Made by a program: the position numbers and the translations under genes
Shown here: positions 27,641 through 36,464 of the stretch, in pieces
How positions within the stretch are numbered: the first letter of the stretch is position 1
Layout of the letters: each line of letters opens with the position of its first letter
The notes under the pieces: generated by a model
What the model saw: the letters and a program-made list of their open reading frames with translations, nothing else
Database searches by the model: none
What the model was told of the DNA's origin: nothing
Assembly: GCA_947500445.1 (NCBI GenBank)
Contig: CANMSB010000004.1
Coordinates: 186,001-250,000 of the forward strand
Direction of reading: 5' to 3'
Origin: an uncultured Flavobacteriaceae bacterium
GTDB taxonomy: Bacteria; Bacteroidota; Bacteroidia; Flavobacteriales; Flavobacteriaceae
DNA length: 64,000 nt

Positions 27641-28753
27641 TTAGTTTCCAATTATTTGTTGCATGGTCTTTATCTGTTCATGAGGATTATATTTTTTGTC
27701 GATAACCGTATAGGAACGTTTTCGTACTTCATCCCGTTCCCTTGTTTCTAGGGCGATCCAGTGCTCAATAGTTTTGCAAAGATTTTCGAAGTCCCCATTT
27801 TTATAAAAATCACCGGTTTCTCCGTTTTCAATAACTTCGTGTTCGGGCATTTGTGAAGGAAAGTGGTCGTTCGTTATTACAGGGGTCCCATAGGTTGCGG
27901 CATGTACGGCAGTAAGGCCCACCGGACCCGGTGATACACAAACATGAGCGTTGTACATCAGGTTTCCGATTTCCAATTCTTCATAACTGGGTCCGTAGAA
28001 CCAAATGTTGTCTTGTAGGCCCATTTCGTCAACCATTTGTGAAACGGGATCGTCTCCTGTTTCTTTTCCAATGAAAACTAGGTTACATCTTTTTTGGGGC
28101 GTGTTTATTTTTTTTACCGCCTCCACCAACATCGGTAATTTTTTGGATTTTTGGATGCGCCCGATGTATACCACTACCGGAAGGTCATTTTTAAAGTGGT
28201 CTCTATAAATGTCCGTGTACTTTAGTTGACTCCTCACTTTTAATTGTTCGTCATAGTCGAGGGAATTATAGATGAGGTGTAACCTTTTTGCATCAAACCC
28301 TTCTTTGATCATCAGTTGTCGGGATCGATCTCCATATAGAAAGAGATGGTCGAATAGCTTAAAAAAAGTTTTGGCGAGTTTTTTGGTCTTTTCCGTTTCT
28401 CCTCCTTTTAGCCCATGGGCCCATCCGTAGGTTTTTTTACCAAGCAACTTGGCCAATAACAAAGTTGCCCAGCTCGATAGGTAATATGGCGAGCTATTGA
28501 TCAAAAAATGATCGTAATGGGAAAATGGCAATCGCCAAATGGAATGCTGCCATATAAATCGGTTGCCAAGTACTTTGCGGTTTTTCACCGTTTTTTTATA
28601 CCCGCTAAGTTTGGCATAATCCATTTTTTTTATGGGTGCAAAAATAGTGTCTCCAAAGTAAAAATCGCAAGGTAGGGCGGCATCCATTAATTTATAGATG
28701 GGTTCACGGTAGTGGCTGCCAATATTGAAAATGCAGCAAATAGTATTTTTCAT
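27641..28753 (-). CDS. Glycosyltransferase, GT-B fold (GT1/GT4-like)
   Basis: The 370-residue protein has an N-terminal acceptor region (SHYREPIYKLMD) and a Glycos_transf_1-type C-terminal half (VVVYIGRIQKSKKLPMLVEA). The usual E-x7-E of GT4 is not obvious; the equivalent region reads SPGPVGLTAVHAATYGTPVI, as in some capsule glycosyltransferases of this order. It should act in repeat-unit assembly; donor and acceptor are unknown. It lies 26 bases after the N,N-dimethylformamidase-like gene. Confidence 0.82.
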   Translation of the reverse strand: MKNTICCIFNIGSHYREPIYKLMDAALPCDFYFGDTIFAPIKKMDYAKLSGYKKTVKNRKVLGNRFIWQHSIWRLPFSHYDHFLINSSPYYLSSWATLLLAKLLGKKTYGWAHGLKGGETEKTKKLAKTFFKLFDHLFLYGDRSRQLMIKEGFDAKRLHLIYNSLDYDEQLKVRSQLKYTDIYRDHFKNDLPVVVYIGRIQKSKKLPMLVEAVKKINTPQKRCNLVFIGKETGDDPVSQMVDEMGLQDNIWFYGPSYEELEIGNLMYNAHVCVSPGPVGLTAVHAATYGTPVITNDHFPSQMPEHEVIENGETGDFYKNGDFENLCKTIEHWIALETRERDEVRKRSYTVIDKKYNPHEQIKTMQQIIGN

Positions 28754-28779
28754 GATAGTGTATTGTCCGAATTGGGGGT

Positions 28780-30495
28780 TTATTTTTTTTGTGTGGTTCT
28801 TGTTCCCAGCGTATCCAGGATATTTCGGGTGATGATTTCCGCTACTTTATTTTTTCTAGCGCTTCTTAGTTGTGGTGCATTAAAATCATCCAGGCCCCAA
28901 CTCCATTGTATGGTACCGTTCGCAAATACCGTACTGTTCGATGGAGTCCTGTAAATGGTCATTTGGGAATAACTTGTTGTCACTATTTTTCTGTTTTGTC
29001 GCAATACCATTCTCCAAAGTATAAACAGCAACAGGGACACCCCCAAAAGTTGAAGTATTCCGAACAAGGACCATAACATCTTTCCCGTGGCTGAATACAG
29101 CAAAAAATTGAAGAGGATTAAAAAAGTTAAAAAAAGGATGAGAAAACTTCCACTTTTTTTAGCTACCCAATCACTGGGAAAATGCAGTCTTCTACAAATC
29201 TTTTGTACCAGCTGCTTTATAGCGTAACCATAATTGTTATATAACAAATTTGTTGCCTTGGAATCGGCCAGTACCGTAATATTTTTTGGGGATTGTTCCG
29301 TTACATGATCCACTTCATAGCCAAGCACCCCTTTGATGCGGTCTCCTTTTTTTAAATGGGTTCCTTTAAAGACCCAATGCTCCGGATGGGTCACAACAAT
29401 ATCACCGTCCACCGGATCGATACTATGTTCTACGCCCAACAAGGCCGATTCCGGTTTGTTTACCGGTGGTTCCCGAAAATTGATGGTCAGGTTTTTTCCT
29501 TGAACGGGATCGGTGCTATCCTTATAGCAAATGATTGTTCTTGGTTCTTTGTTGTCTTTTTCGGAAAAGGCCAATCGAATTTGCCAAAAACCCGTATTTC
29601 CGGCAAAGAAAGCCAAGTTTACTCCCGAATTCCGAGCTTGCTCTAAGTTTTCCCTCATTTCCATCGACCAATATTCGTCGTGGCCGTGTGCAATGAAAAG
29701 CGTTTGTTTCAATAGTAATTCCGGATGTGAATGCGTATCCAGATTGGTACAGTAGGAGAGGTTATAGTTATTTTTTTCAAGCCAGCGCACCATGTTGTAG
29801 TCCCAAGCCGCGCTGCTTATGGGGTAAAAGTGCGAGGTAACCGGTTGAATGTTGGTGAAGAATTCACCTGCTCCTACACCATAAGCGGCTTTTGGATCAT
29901 TATTGGCGGCATAAGGTCGGTCAAAAGAGACCTCGATCGCTCTTTTCCCGGTGCGCTGCCCCCATTTTTCCCATGATCCACTGCCCCAGTCGTACAAGGA
30001 TTTACCGCCCCAAAAGTTATAGGCCTGGTAGGTATTTACCGGTAGTTGAAACAAAATGGTAGCTTCGCAGTTCATATCCTTTACCACAAAAATGATGTAA
30101 CTTTCTTTTTTTTGCGTTTCTTCCTGAAGTTTCGCCACATATACCCCTGTAAGCCAGTCTTTCGGTATTTTTAGCCGATATGGGTCGTTCCATTGGCAAG
30201 CGATCAATCCCGTTTCGTTATGCGCCCTTGGAATCTGTTGTTGGATTCCCCTACGGGTAATGGGTCCGTAGACCGTTCTCCCCCCAAGGCCACCGTACCA
30301 GCCCATGCGATATATTGAAAAGGTGTATTGTGGTGCTTCGGTATGTACGAAAAAATGAATCTCTTCTCCTGCGGTAACACTGCTCAAGGAGGCATACCCT
30401 TCAATTTCACGCCTTGAGGATGGGTTTTTCAACTGCCAATCAGTTGTCCCTTTTCGCTTGTTTTCAATCGCTATTTTTGTAGTGTCAGAGCTCAT
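28780..30495 (-). CDS. N,N-dimethylformamidase beta-subunit-like protein with transmembrane hairpin insert
   Basis: The 571-residue protein matches the N,N-dimethylformamidase large-subunit C-terminal family. It has the fixed patterns YRMGWYGGLGGR, VNTYQAYNFWGG, HGHDEYWS, AFFAGNTGFWQIR and, near the end, TIYRTPSNSTVFANGTIQWSWGLD. In the family as I know it, the region after VLADS runs straight into that last motif. Here about 94 residues (414-507) intervene, with two strong membrane helices (450-468 and 473-497). There is no signal peptide. A capsule role such as amide or sugar modification is inference from position; activity on dimethylformamide is unlikely to be its job here. Confidence 0.8.
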   Translation of the reverse strand: MSSDTTKIAIENKRKGTTDWQLKNPSSRREIEGYASLSSVTAGEEIHFFVHTEAPQYTFSIYRMGWYGGLGGRTVYGPITRRGIQQQIPRAHNETGLIACQWNDPYRLKIPKDWLTGVYVAKLQEETQKKESYIIFVVKDMNCEATILFQLPVNTYQAYNFWGGKSLYDWGSGSWEKWGQRTGKRAIEVSFDRPYAANNDPKAAYGVGAGEFFTNIQPVTSHFYPISSAAWDYNMVRWLEKNNYNLSYCTNLDTHSHPELLLKQTLFIAHGHDEYWSMEMRENLEQARNSGVNLAFFAGNTGFWQIRLAFSEKDNKEPRTIICYKDSTDPVQGKNLTINFREPPVNKPESALLGVEHSIDPVDGDIVVTHPEHWVFKGTHLKKGDRIKGVLGYEVDHVTEQSPKNITVLADSKATNLLYNNYGYAIKQLVQKICRRLHFPSDWVAKKSGSFLILFLTFLILFNFLLYSATGKMLWSLFGILQLLGVSLLLFILWRMVLRQNRKIVTTSYSQMTIYRTPSNSTVFANGTIQWSWGLDDFNAPQLRSARKNKVAEIITRNILDTLGTRTTQKK

Positions 30496-30533
30496 TTATG
30501 GTTTTCTTACCACATGATACTTCGTGTTACCGA

Positions 30534-31544
30534 TCAACTGGTTGCCCGGTAGGCCGGAAAAAAATCGGAATGTTTTCGTTCTCCGGCCAGGGTATCGTAA
30601 ACCGAATTGTTCACAATGTACTTCCAAATTTTGAAATCACGATAATCTTTGGAAAAAGAGGCTTTAAAGTTAAAAAGGGAATCTTGTTCGCTGCCGAGAC
30701 CGCCACCCAAGTTAAAGGTGGTATATCCTTCCTGGGTCGCTTTTAACCGCATCTCATCCAAAAAAAGGTTGGCCGGTGCAATGTTCAAATACTCCGTTCT
30801 GCTTCCCGATAAATGGAATTGCACCATACTGTTCGTTTTTACGAACATGGAGCCGGCAATGGCCAATTGGTCCTCTTCATGGATTACCAATAGGATATCC
30901 GTCTCAAAATCGGAACACTCCAAAAAATCGAAGAAGTACTTTCTTGGAAAAAAGTAACTTTCCGCGGCCGACAAACGCTTCATGTTCTCGTAGTAAATAT
31001 CGATAAAGGTATCGATGTCCTCCGTAGTGGTTGCGCTAACGACCTTGCAGAGCCTCCGGCATTTATTGGTCCTGTTTTTGGTGCTTTTTCCATACTGCGT
31101 GCGCTGTTCGTCCACACTTTTTGTCAAATCGATATTTACCGTTTTTCCAAGGGTGATTACCTGGCCAAGTCCTGCTAAAAGCGGTTCTTGGTAGTTAAGG
31201 TAGGGATGCAATCGTGAAAAAATGGAAACCACCTTCAATTCGGCAAGACAGCTGTTGAACATGGTTTGAAACAAGCCAAGGTCGGCATCCTCCAACGTAC
31301 CTTTCTGCAATGGACCGGCGTAGCCATACACGGACGTTAGGTCAACATATGGTCCGTCCGCTATCGTACGCTTTAAAAAAGGGATGACCAGATGTAGGTG
31401 TTCATCTTTATACATTACCAAAAGCGGGGTTTCATCAGCATTTTTGGATAAGTGGTGGTAATCGTACGTATGATAAAAATCATAGCCGCCTATCGCTTTC
31501 AGTGCGTTGCGCCATTCCTCTTTTTCTGTAATTAGGGATATCAT
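30534..31544 (-). CDS. FemAB/GNAT-like acyl- or aminoacyltransferase
   Basis: The 336-residue protein has the two-lobed pattern of FemAB-like GNAT proteins: an N-terminal lobe with YHTYDYHHL and a C-terminal lobe with AGSMFVKTNSMVQFHLSGSR and TTFNLGGGLG. FemAB proteins attach amino acids from aminoacyl-tRNA to lipid-linked muropeptides; relatives in polysaccharide loci are thought to add amino acids or acyl groups to sugars. Here it lies among capsule glycosyltransferases, suggesting amino acid or acyl decoration of the repeat unit, which is inference. No signal peptide is present. Confidence 0.78.
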   Translation of the reverse strand: MISLITEKEEWRNALKAIGGYDFYHTYDYHHLSKNADETPLLVMYKDEHLHLVIPFLKRTIADGPYVDLTSVYGYAGPLQKGTLEDADLGLFQTMFNSCLAELKVVSIFSRLHPYLNYQEPLLAGLGQVITLGKTVNIDLTKSVDEQRTQYGKSTKNRTNKCRRLCKVVSATTTEDIDTFIDIYYENMKRLSAAESYFFPRKYFFDFLECSDFETDILLVIHEEDQLAIAGSMFVKTNSMVQFHLSGSRTEYLNIAPANLFLDEMRLKATQEGYTTFNLGGGLGSEQDSLFNFKASFSKDYRDFKIWKYIVNNSVYDTLAGERKHSDFFPAYRATS

Positions 31545-31658
31545 GTTAGCTATACAAAGGTTACAAATTGTTGTGGTTTCTTTTACGCTTTCTCCGTTCT
31601 ATCGGCCTTGCCAAGTGTTTAGAAAAAGAAAAATAATGGGGCGTACCCTCATTAAAAT

Positions 31659-32285
31659 TTAATCAGGGCTATCTATTTTACGCTCCGTACCCATAAACAT
31701 TTCCATGGTTACCGTCTCATTTGCCGAAACCCCTTCGGAAATAAATACTTTATGCACCGTCTTCAATAAAATGCGAAAATCGGTCACAAAACCGATGTTT
31801 TTAACATACCAGATGTCGTGTGCAAATTTCTCCTCCCAGCTGATCGCATTTCTTCCGTTCACCTGGGCCCAGCCGGTAATCCCCGGTTTTACCAGATGTC
31901 TTTGGGCTTGTTCCCGATTGTATCGGGGAAGGTAGGCAACCAAAAGGGGCCTAGGGCCTACGATGGACATATCTCCTTTTAAAACGTTCAACAACTGGGG
32001 CAGCTCGTCCAAAGAACTGTTACGGATCCATTTTCCTATAGTGGTCATTCTTTCGAAATCGGGAAGGAGATTACCGTTCTGATCTTTACGATCGTTCATG
32101 GTCTTGAACTTGATAATTTTGAAGATTTTCTCGTTTTTTCCCGGGCGCAACTGAAAAAAGAACGGTTTTCCATTGTTGGAATACAGCAAAATTAGGGTTA
32201 CGGTGATGACAATGGGCGATAGCAAACTTAGTGCCAACAGGGCAACAAAAAAGTCTAAAAGCGGTTTTACTACTTTAGTGTACAT
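31659..32285 (-). CDS. Initiating sugar-1-phosphate transferase (PglC/WcaJ C-terminal type)
   Basis: A 208-residue protein of the short bacterial sugar transferase (polyprenyl-phosphate hexose-1-phosphate transferase) type. It has one N-terminal membrane segment (about residues 8-36), then FKIIKFKTM, the catalytic Asp-Glu in NSSLDELPQLLNV, and MSIVGPRPL and PGITGWAQVNGRN. It loads the first sugar phosphate onto undecaprenyl phosphate, starting each repeat unit at the inner membrane. The size fits PglC. A PglE/PglF pair elsewhere in this locus could supply a 4-amino-sugar donor. The gene lies eight bases after the next glycosyltransferase upstream. Confidence 0.93.
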   Translation of the reverse strand: MYTKVVKPLLDFFVALLALSLLSPIVITVTLILLYSNNGKPFFFQLRPGKNEKIFKIIKFKTMNDRKDQNGNLLPDFERMTTIGKWIRNSSLDELPQLLNVLKGDMSIVGPRPLLVAYLPRYNREQAQRHLVKPGITGWAQVNGRNAISWEEKFAHDIWYVKNIGFVTDFRILLKTVHKVFISEGVSANETVTMEMFMGTERKIDSPD

Positions 32286-32293
32286 GGCCGATA

Positions 32294-33415
32294 CTAGTTC
32301 ATTTTAATTTTGTCGTAGACTTTTAAAGTCTTTTCGGTCATTGCGGGAATGGTGAATTCCTGTAATGCTTTTTCCTTTGCATTTTTTGCCAAGGTCATCC
32401 TAAGGGTATCGTCAAAAATCAAGGTTTCCAATGTTTCGGTAAGCCCTTGAACGTTTTCGGTCTCGAACAACATACCGTTAACTTTATGCTCAATTTGCTC
32501 ATAGGCCCCTTCTACATTACTTCTTACCGGACAGCATTCCGACATCATCGCTTCAATGGTAGCCAAAGGAAAGGATTCCATTCTTGAGGGGAGCACAAAA
32601 ACATCAAAAAGGTCGTAAAATGGTTTTGGGTCTTCAAAGGGTACCATATGTACCATATTTTCAATTTCCGCTTTTTCGATCAGGTCTTTTAGCCAAGCAT
32701 GTTCGTCGCTTCCCGCGGTACCACCTAAAAAAACAAAATTGATTTTAGATTTTGCGCTGTCGTTAAGGCCCTGTAGCGCTTTTATCATAATATCACTCCC
32801 TTTGCGCAGGGAAATGCTCCCTACAAAGCCAATAACAAGGTTTCCTTTTGGAATACCCAAGCGATCCAAAAGCATCGCCTTGTCCGTGTTGTTTATTGGT
32901 TTTGAAAACCGTTCCGAAACCCCATGATGTATCAGACTGGTATGCTTCTCCGGCATACCGAATACCTCCTTTGCGAACTGGTAGGACTCCTGACTGATGG
33001 CAATCATATGATTCGGGTTCTTATACTTGAAGTTTTTTTTCAAATACAGTATATGTATGGTGGTGGTGAATTTTAGCCTCATAAACCAAGGTATAAAGGT
33101 CATATAAGGCGATTGTGAATGAATGACATTCGGTTGATAGGCCCGAATGTCCCGCATAATTTCGATTACCGATGCAACGGCATCCACGCCTTTGCGTACT
33201 AAGCTTCCCTTAGGGGTCTTGAACTCTTTAATTTCGACACCCAAATCCACAAAGGCCTGATGAAAATCATCCACTCTGTTCGACGCGCCTTCAATTTTAC
33301 CCCCGGTAATCAAACGCACCTGATGCCCTTTTTTAACAAGCCCCTCCGCAAGGTCGATGGTATGTGTGGTGACGCCCGTTTGTTCAATTCTACTGAGTAA
33401 CAATACGATTTTCAT
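32294..33415 (-). CDS. Glycosyltransferase family 4
   Basis: The 373-residue GT-B protein starts MKIVLLLSRIEQTGVTTHT and carries the donor-site E-x7-E motif in ESFPLATIEAMM, with GFVGSISLRKGSDIMIKAL before it. It is a retaining glycosyltransferase acting on the lipid-linked capsule intermediate in the cytoplasm. The stop lies eight bases from the sugar transferase start, so the two are co-transcribed. The transferred sugar is unknown. Confidence 0.9.
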   Translation of the reverse strand: MKIVLLLSRIEQTGVTTHTIDLAEGLVKKGHQVRLITGGKIEGASNRVDDFHQAFVDLGVEIKEFKTPKGSLVRKGVDAVASVIEIMRDIRAYQPNVIHSQSPYMTFIPWFMRLKFTTTIHILYLKKNFKYKNPNHMIAISQESYQFAKEVFGMPEKHTSLIHHGVSERFSKPINNTDKAMLLDRLGIPKGNLVIGFVGSISLRKGSDIMIKALQGLNDSAKSKINFVFLGGTAGSDEHAWLKDLIEKAEIENMVHMVPFEDPKPFYDLFDVFVLPSRMESFPLATIEAMMSECCPVRSNVEGAYEQIEHKVNGMLFETENVQGLTETLETLIFDDTLRMTLAKNAKEKALQEFTIPAMTEKTLKVYDKIKMN

Positions 33416-33558
33416 GTAAACGATTCAATTTCGTTGATTTACAGGGGAGCTGTTTTGCTTGTTCTATCGAACTTACAACGGTAAAGTTCTTAATTTTTTA
33501 CGTAAAGACAAGGATGATGCCGTGCCAGGTCCGTTGAACTTTAAAAATATCCGTTTTA

Positions 33559-34776
33559 TCAGGCCTTTTTACTTTTGATTTCTTTTTCGGCCGCCGCGAT
33601 TACCGTTGCAAATTGTTTGCAAAGAATGGATTTATCGTACTTTGTTTCCGCTAATTTTCTTGAATTTTCACCCATGCGAGCGACGGTTTCCGGGTTTTCC
33701 ATGAGCCAAATAATTTTTTCGGAAAATTCAGAGGGCTTTTTCGGGTCAACAAAAACACCACATTCATAGTTTTCTACAAGATCTTTGGTCCAACCCGGAG
33801 AGTTTACGATCAACGCTTTTCCTGCCGAAAGGGAATCGAACAGTTTGTTGGGTGAATTGGTGGCCAAAATTGGGAGGTCGGAAAAGGTAACCAAGGACAC
33901 ATTACAGAAATTGGTGATCTTGGATAGTTTTTCCATACGTACATTTCCAAAAAAGTGTACATTTTTTAAGCCTAGTTCCGCCGTTTTCGCCTTGAGCATT
34001 TTTTCCATGGCGCCGTGGCCCAAAAAAAGGAACTCTATGTTTTCACGGTCCTTTAACAGTGTTATGCCGTCCATAACATAGTCCATGGCATTGGCCAGTC
34101 CCATCGCGCCAAAGTAGATGACCTTAAAAGAGTCCTCTTTCAAACCCATTTCAAGCAATAGCTCCGTATCGTTTTCACGGGGCCAAAACGCGTCAATTTT
34201 GGACATGTTGGGAATCATGGAAACCAATTTCGGATCAATACCTTCCTGTAGCACGCCGGCCTCCATGCCAGGGCTTAAGGCTACGATCCGTGTAGCTTTC
34301 TTATAAATTCTTCTTTCGAACCACTTGGCGATACCGATGATAATCCCATTTTTCAGGGCACCCATTTGTATCGGTACTTCTGGCCAAAGATCTCTGACCT
34401 CGAATACAAAGGGTATTTTTTTCATCCGTTTCAGCACCAATGCGGGAAAACCTACGGTAAGTGGAGTAGAGGTGGCCAAAACCATATCGACATCCTTCTC
34501 TTTCCAAGCAAGGCGAAGCGATTTGAACATAAAACGAAGAAACGAAAGGAGCCTTTTAAAAATACCCATATCGTTTTCGTAGGGGATATTGATGTAAATA
34601 ACGTTTATTCCATCGACTACCGTACGCTGTATGGGCCGTTCCATTACCTTATCGGTAGTGGTGAGCATGGTAATTTCATGCCCGTTTTTCATAAGCTCCC
34701 GGCTTATCCAATACGATCGGGTACCTCCCGGTTCATAAGGGGTCCTAAAATATTGATGTATATAGAGTATCTTCAA
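33559..34776 (-). CDS. Glycosyltransferase family 4 (WbuB-like)
   Basis: The 405-residue protein opens KILYIHQYFRTPYEPGGTRS and contains FEVRDLWPEVPIQMG and NSPNKLFDSLSAGKALI, patterns of the WbuB subgroup of GT4 that transfers amino sugars such as L-fucosamine in E. coli. It begins with TTG (34776), because no ATG is near and the next in-frame residues are the standard N-terminus. The start overlaps the stop of the upstream acyltransferase gene by four bases, showing coupling. Donor in this organism is unknown. Confidence 0.88.
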   Translation of the reverse strand: MKILYIHQYFRTPYEPGGTRSYWISRELMKNGHEITMLTTTDKVMERPIQRTVVDGINVIYINIPYENDMGIFKRLLSFLRFMFKSLRLAWKEKDVDMVLATSTPLTVGFPALVLKRMKKIPFVFEVRDLWPEVPIQMGALKNGIIIGIAKWFERRIYKKATRIVALSPGMEAGVLQEGIDPKLVSMIPNMSKIDAFWPRENDTELLLEMGLKEDSFKVIYFGAMGLANAMDYVMDGITLLKDRENIEFLFLGHGAMEKMLKAKTAELGLKNVHFFGNVRMEKLSKITNFCNVSLVTFSDLPILATNSPNKLFDSLSAGKALIVNSPGWTKDLVENYECGVFVDPKKPSEFSEKIIWLMENPETVARMGENSRKLAETKYDKSILCKQFATVIAAAEKEIKSKKA

Positions 34777-35330
34777 TTCGAAAAGTATTTAGCGTCCAGT
34801 TCCGCCAGTTTTAAACGGGCATTTGATTCGTTCATTGTCCAATAGCCTGATTCTTTGATCGCTTCAAAAATGGTCGGATCGAGCCTTTTTTTGTAAAATT
34901 TGGCAGGACTTCCAAAATAGATAGTGTTTTCCGGTACATCGGTGTTTACGAAGGATGCTGCGCCAATAACGGCACCGTCCCCTATGGTTACTCCCCGTTT
35001 GATGATGGCACCGGCACCGATCCATACATCGTTCCCTATTTTTGTAATGGCGGTGCTTCCCTGTTTTTCGGTCAATCTGGGACTGGTACTCAACCACCAA
35101 TGGGAGTGTTCCATACCTCCGATTTGGACCGCGGCAGCTATGGAGCAGTAATTGCCTATTTCGCACATGTTCATTACGGTATTGACGGCAATATAGGTTC
35201 CCATACCCACTGTGGTGTTCGAAACCAAGGTGTTCGATCCGATACGCGCGGTATGGTGTACACGGTTATTTTTGAGCATATCTTTTGGATACCGCAATAT
35301 ATGTTTCAACAAAAAATAGAGTTTACGCAT
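34773..35330 (-). CDS. Left-handed beta-helix acyltransferase (capsule, second)
   Basis: This 185-residue hexapeptide-repeat protein has repeats such as IGAGAIIKRGVTIGDGAVIG and the catalytic-site segment MEHSHWWLSTSP. It ends GSPAKFYKKRL, as usual for sugar acetyltransferases. An acetyl donor (acetyl-CoA) is expected; the acceptor is a capsule sugar. It directly abuts the upstream GT4 gene and overlaps the downstream WbuB-like gene by four bases, so the three should be expressed together. It could provide the acetylation step for the PglE/PglF amino sugar, but PglD identity is not shown. Confidence 0.88.
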   Translation of the reverse strand: MRKLYFLLKHILRYPKDMLKNNRVHHTARIGSNTLVSNTTVGMGTYIAVNTVMNMCEIGNYCSIAAAVQIGGMEHSHWWLSTSPRLTEKQGSTAITKIGNDVWIGAGAIIKRGVTIGDGAVIGAASFVNTDVPENTIYFGSPAKFYKKRLDPTIFEAIKESGYWTMNESNARLKLAELDAKYFSN

Positions 35331-36452
35331 TTAGAGTACCTTTTCGTAGAGCTGTACGTATTTCTTGGCGATTTTAGACCAATAAAACTGGTCAAAATTA
35401 ATATTTTCCATGCCATAAGTGTGATAGTTTGCGATAATCTTTCTTAATGCGGCGATTACACTGTCCAAATTGGTGCCATCACATTTTTCCCCAACGCTGC
35501 CGTCTGGAAACACTCCATCGACTCCCTGTGCTTCGTTATACAGAATGGGCAGTCCTTGCGATAACGCCTCAATGTACACCAACCCAAAGGTTTCTGCCGA
35601 GGAAGGCATGGCAAAAATGGCATTGTTGCCATACACCTCGCGTAATTTTTCCTTATCGCGAACAGCACCCATATATTGGACGAAATTTGCGTTTTCTTTT
35701 GATTTTTGTTTGATAATCGACTCTTCTTCACCTCCGGCACCGACTAGATTCAAAAACAGATCCAGCCCTTCGTCCCGCAAGACCCCAATAGCGGCAATAA
35801 GGTTTTGAATATTCTTGGTGGGGATAAACCTACCTACATACAGTATGCAGTCGGGCGCAACCCTTTTGGAAGCATTTCTGTTATCAAGCCAAAAATCGTC
35901 TATGCCGTTATAAATCAGTACACTTTTTTCTAGGATTTCATTTTTTTTGGAGGCCAATAACCGATGTTCCGCAAAGGCCGTACGCAGTGAATTGCTGATG
36001 AATACTATCTTGGCGGCTTTTTTGATAATTTTAAAGGCCAAACCCCGTAAATCGGGTCTCAAACGAAGAAAAACCGAAATATCGGTACCGCGAACGGCTA
36101 CTATAAAAGGTGTGCCGAATTCTTGGTGTACTTTAAGGGCCAATGCGCCATCGGTAAAGAAGGTCGTTGCATGGACTAGCTGAACAGTGTTAAGTTCGGC
36201 CTTTTTTTTGAGGTCCCGAAAAAGATAGTTCATCTTGTTCCGAAAGAACACTTTGTGGTATTTCTTTATTTTTTTTGAATATACTATTTCCGATTCCTTG
36301 TCGGTAAAATCGATGGTATTGTTACCAATAGGGGTGGTATCCCGAACGGGATTGTAAACGATTTGGGTCATTCCCTCGGCATCCAAATTGCTATAGAGGT
36401 TTTTATGCACTTTGGTCAGGGAAAAATCATTACAGATATGCAAACATTTCAT
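35331..36452 (-). CDS. Glycosyltransferase family 4
   Basis: A 373-residue GT-B protein with CILYVGRFIPTKNIQNLI at the domain join and the donor-site E-x7-E motif in AETFGLVYIEALSQGLP. The acceptor half has FFTDGALALKVHQEF and VAVRGTDISVF. It adds one sugar to the lipid-linked repeat unit. Its stop directly abuts the acyltransferase start, and it lies 12 bases after the GT2 gene, so these four genes form a tight unit. Confidence 0.9.
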   Translation of the reverse strand: MKCLHICNDFSLTKVHKNLYSNLDAEGMTQIVYNPVRDTTPIGNNTIDFTDKESEIVYSKKIKKYHKVFFRNKMNYLFRDLKKKAELNTVQLVHATTFFTDGALALKVHQEFGTPFIVAVRGTDISVFLRLRPDLRGLAFKIIKKAAKIVFISNSLRTAFAEHRLLASKKNEILEKSVLIYNGIDDFWLDNRNASKRVAPDCILYVGRFIPTKNIQNLIAAIGVLRDEGLDLFLNLVGAGGEEESIIKQKSKENANFVQYMGAVRDKEKLREVYGNNAIFAMPSSAETFGLVYIEALSQGLPILYNEAQGVDGVFPDGSVGEKCDGTNLDSVIAALRKIIANYHTYGMENINFDQFYWSKIAKKYVQLYEKVL

Positions 36453-36464
36453 ATGCTCGATTCC

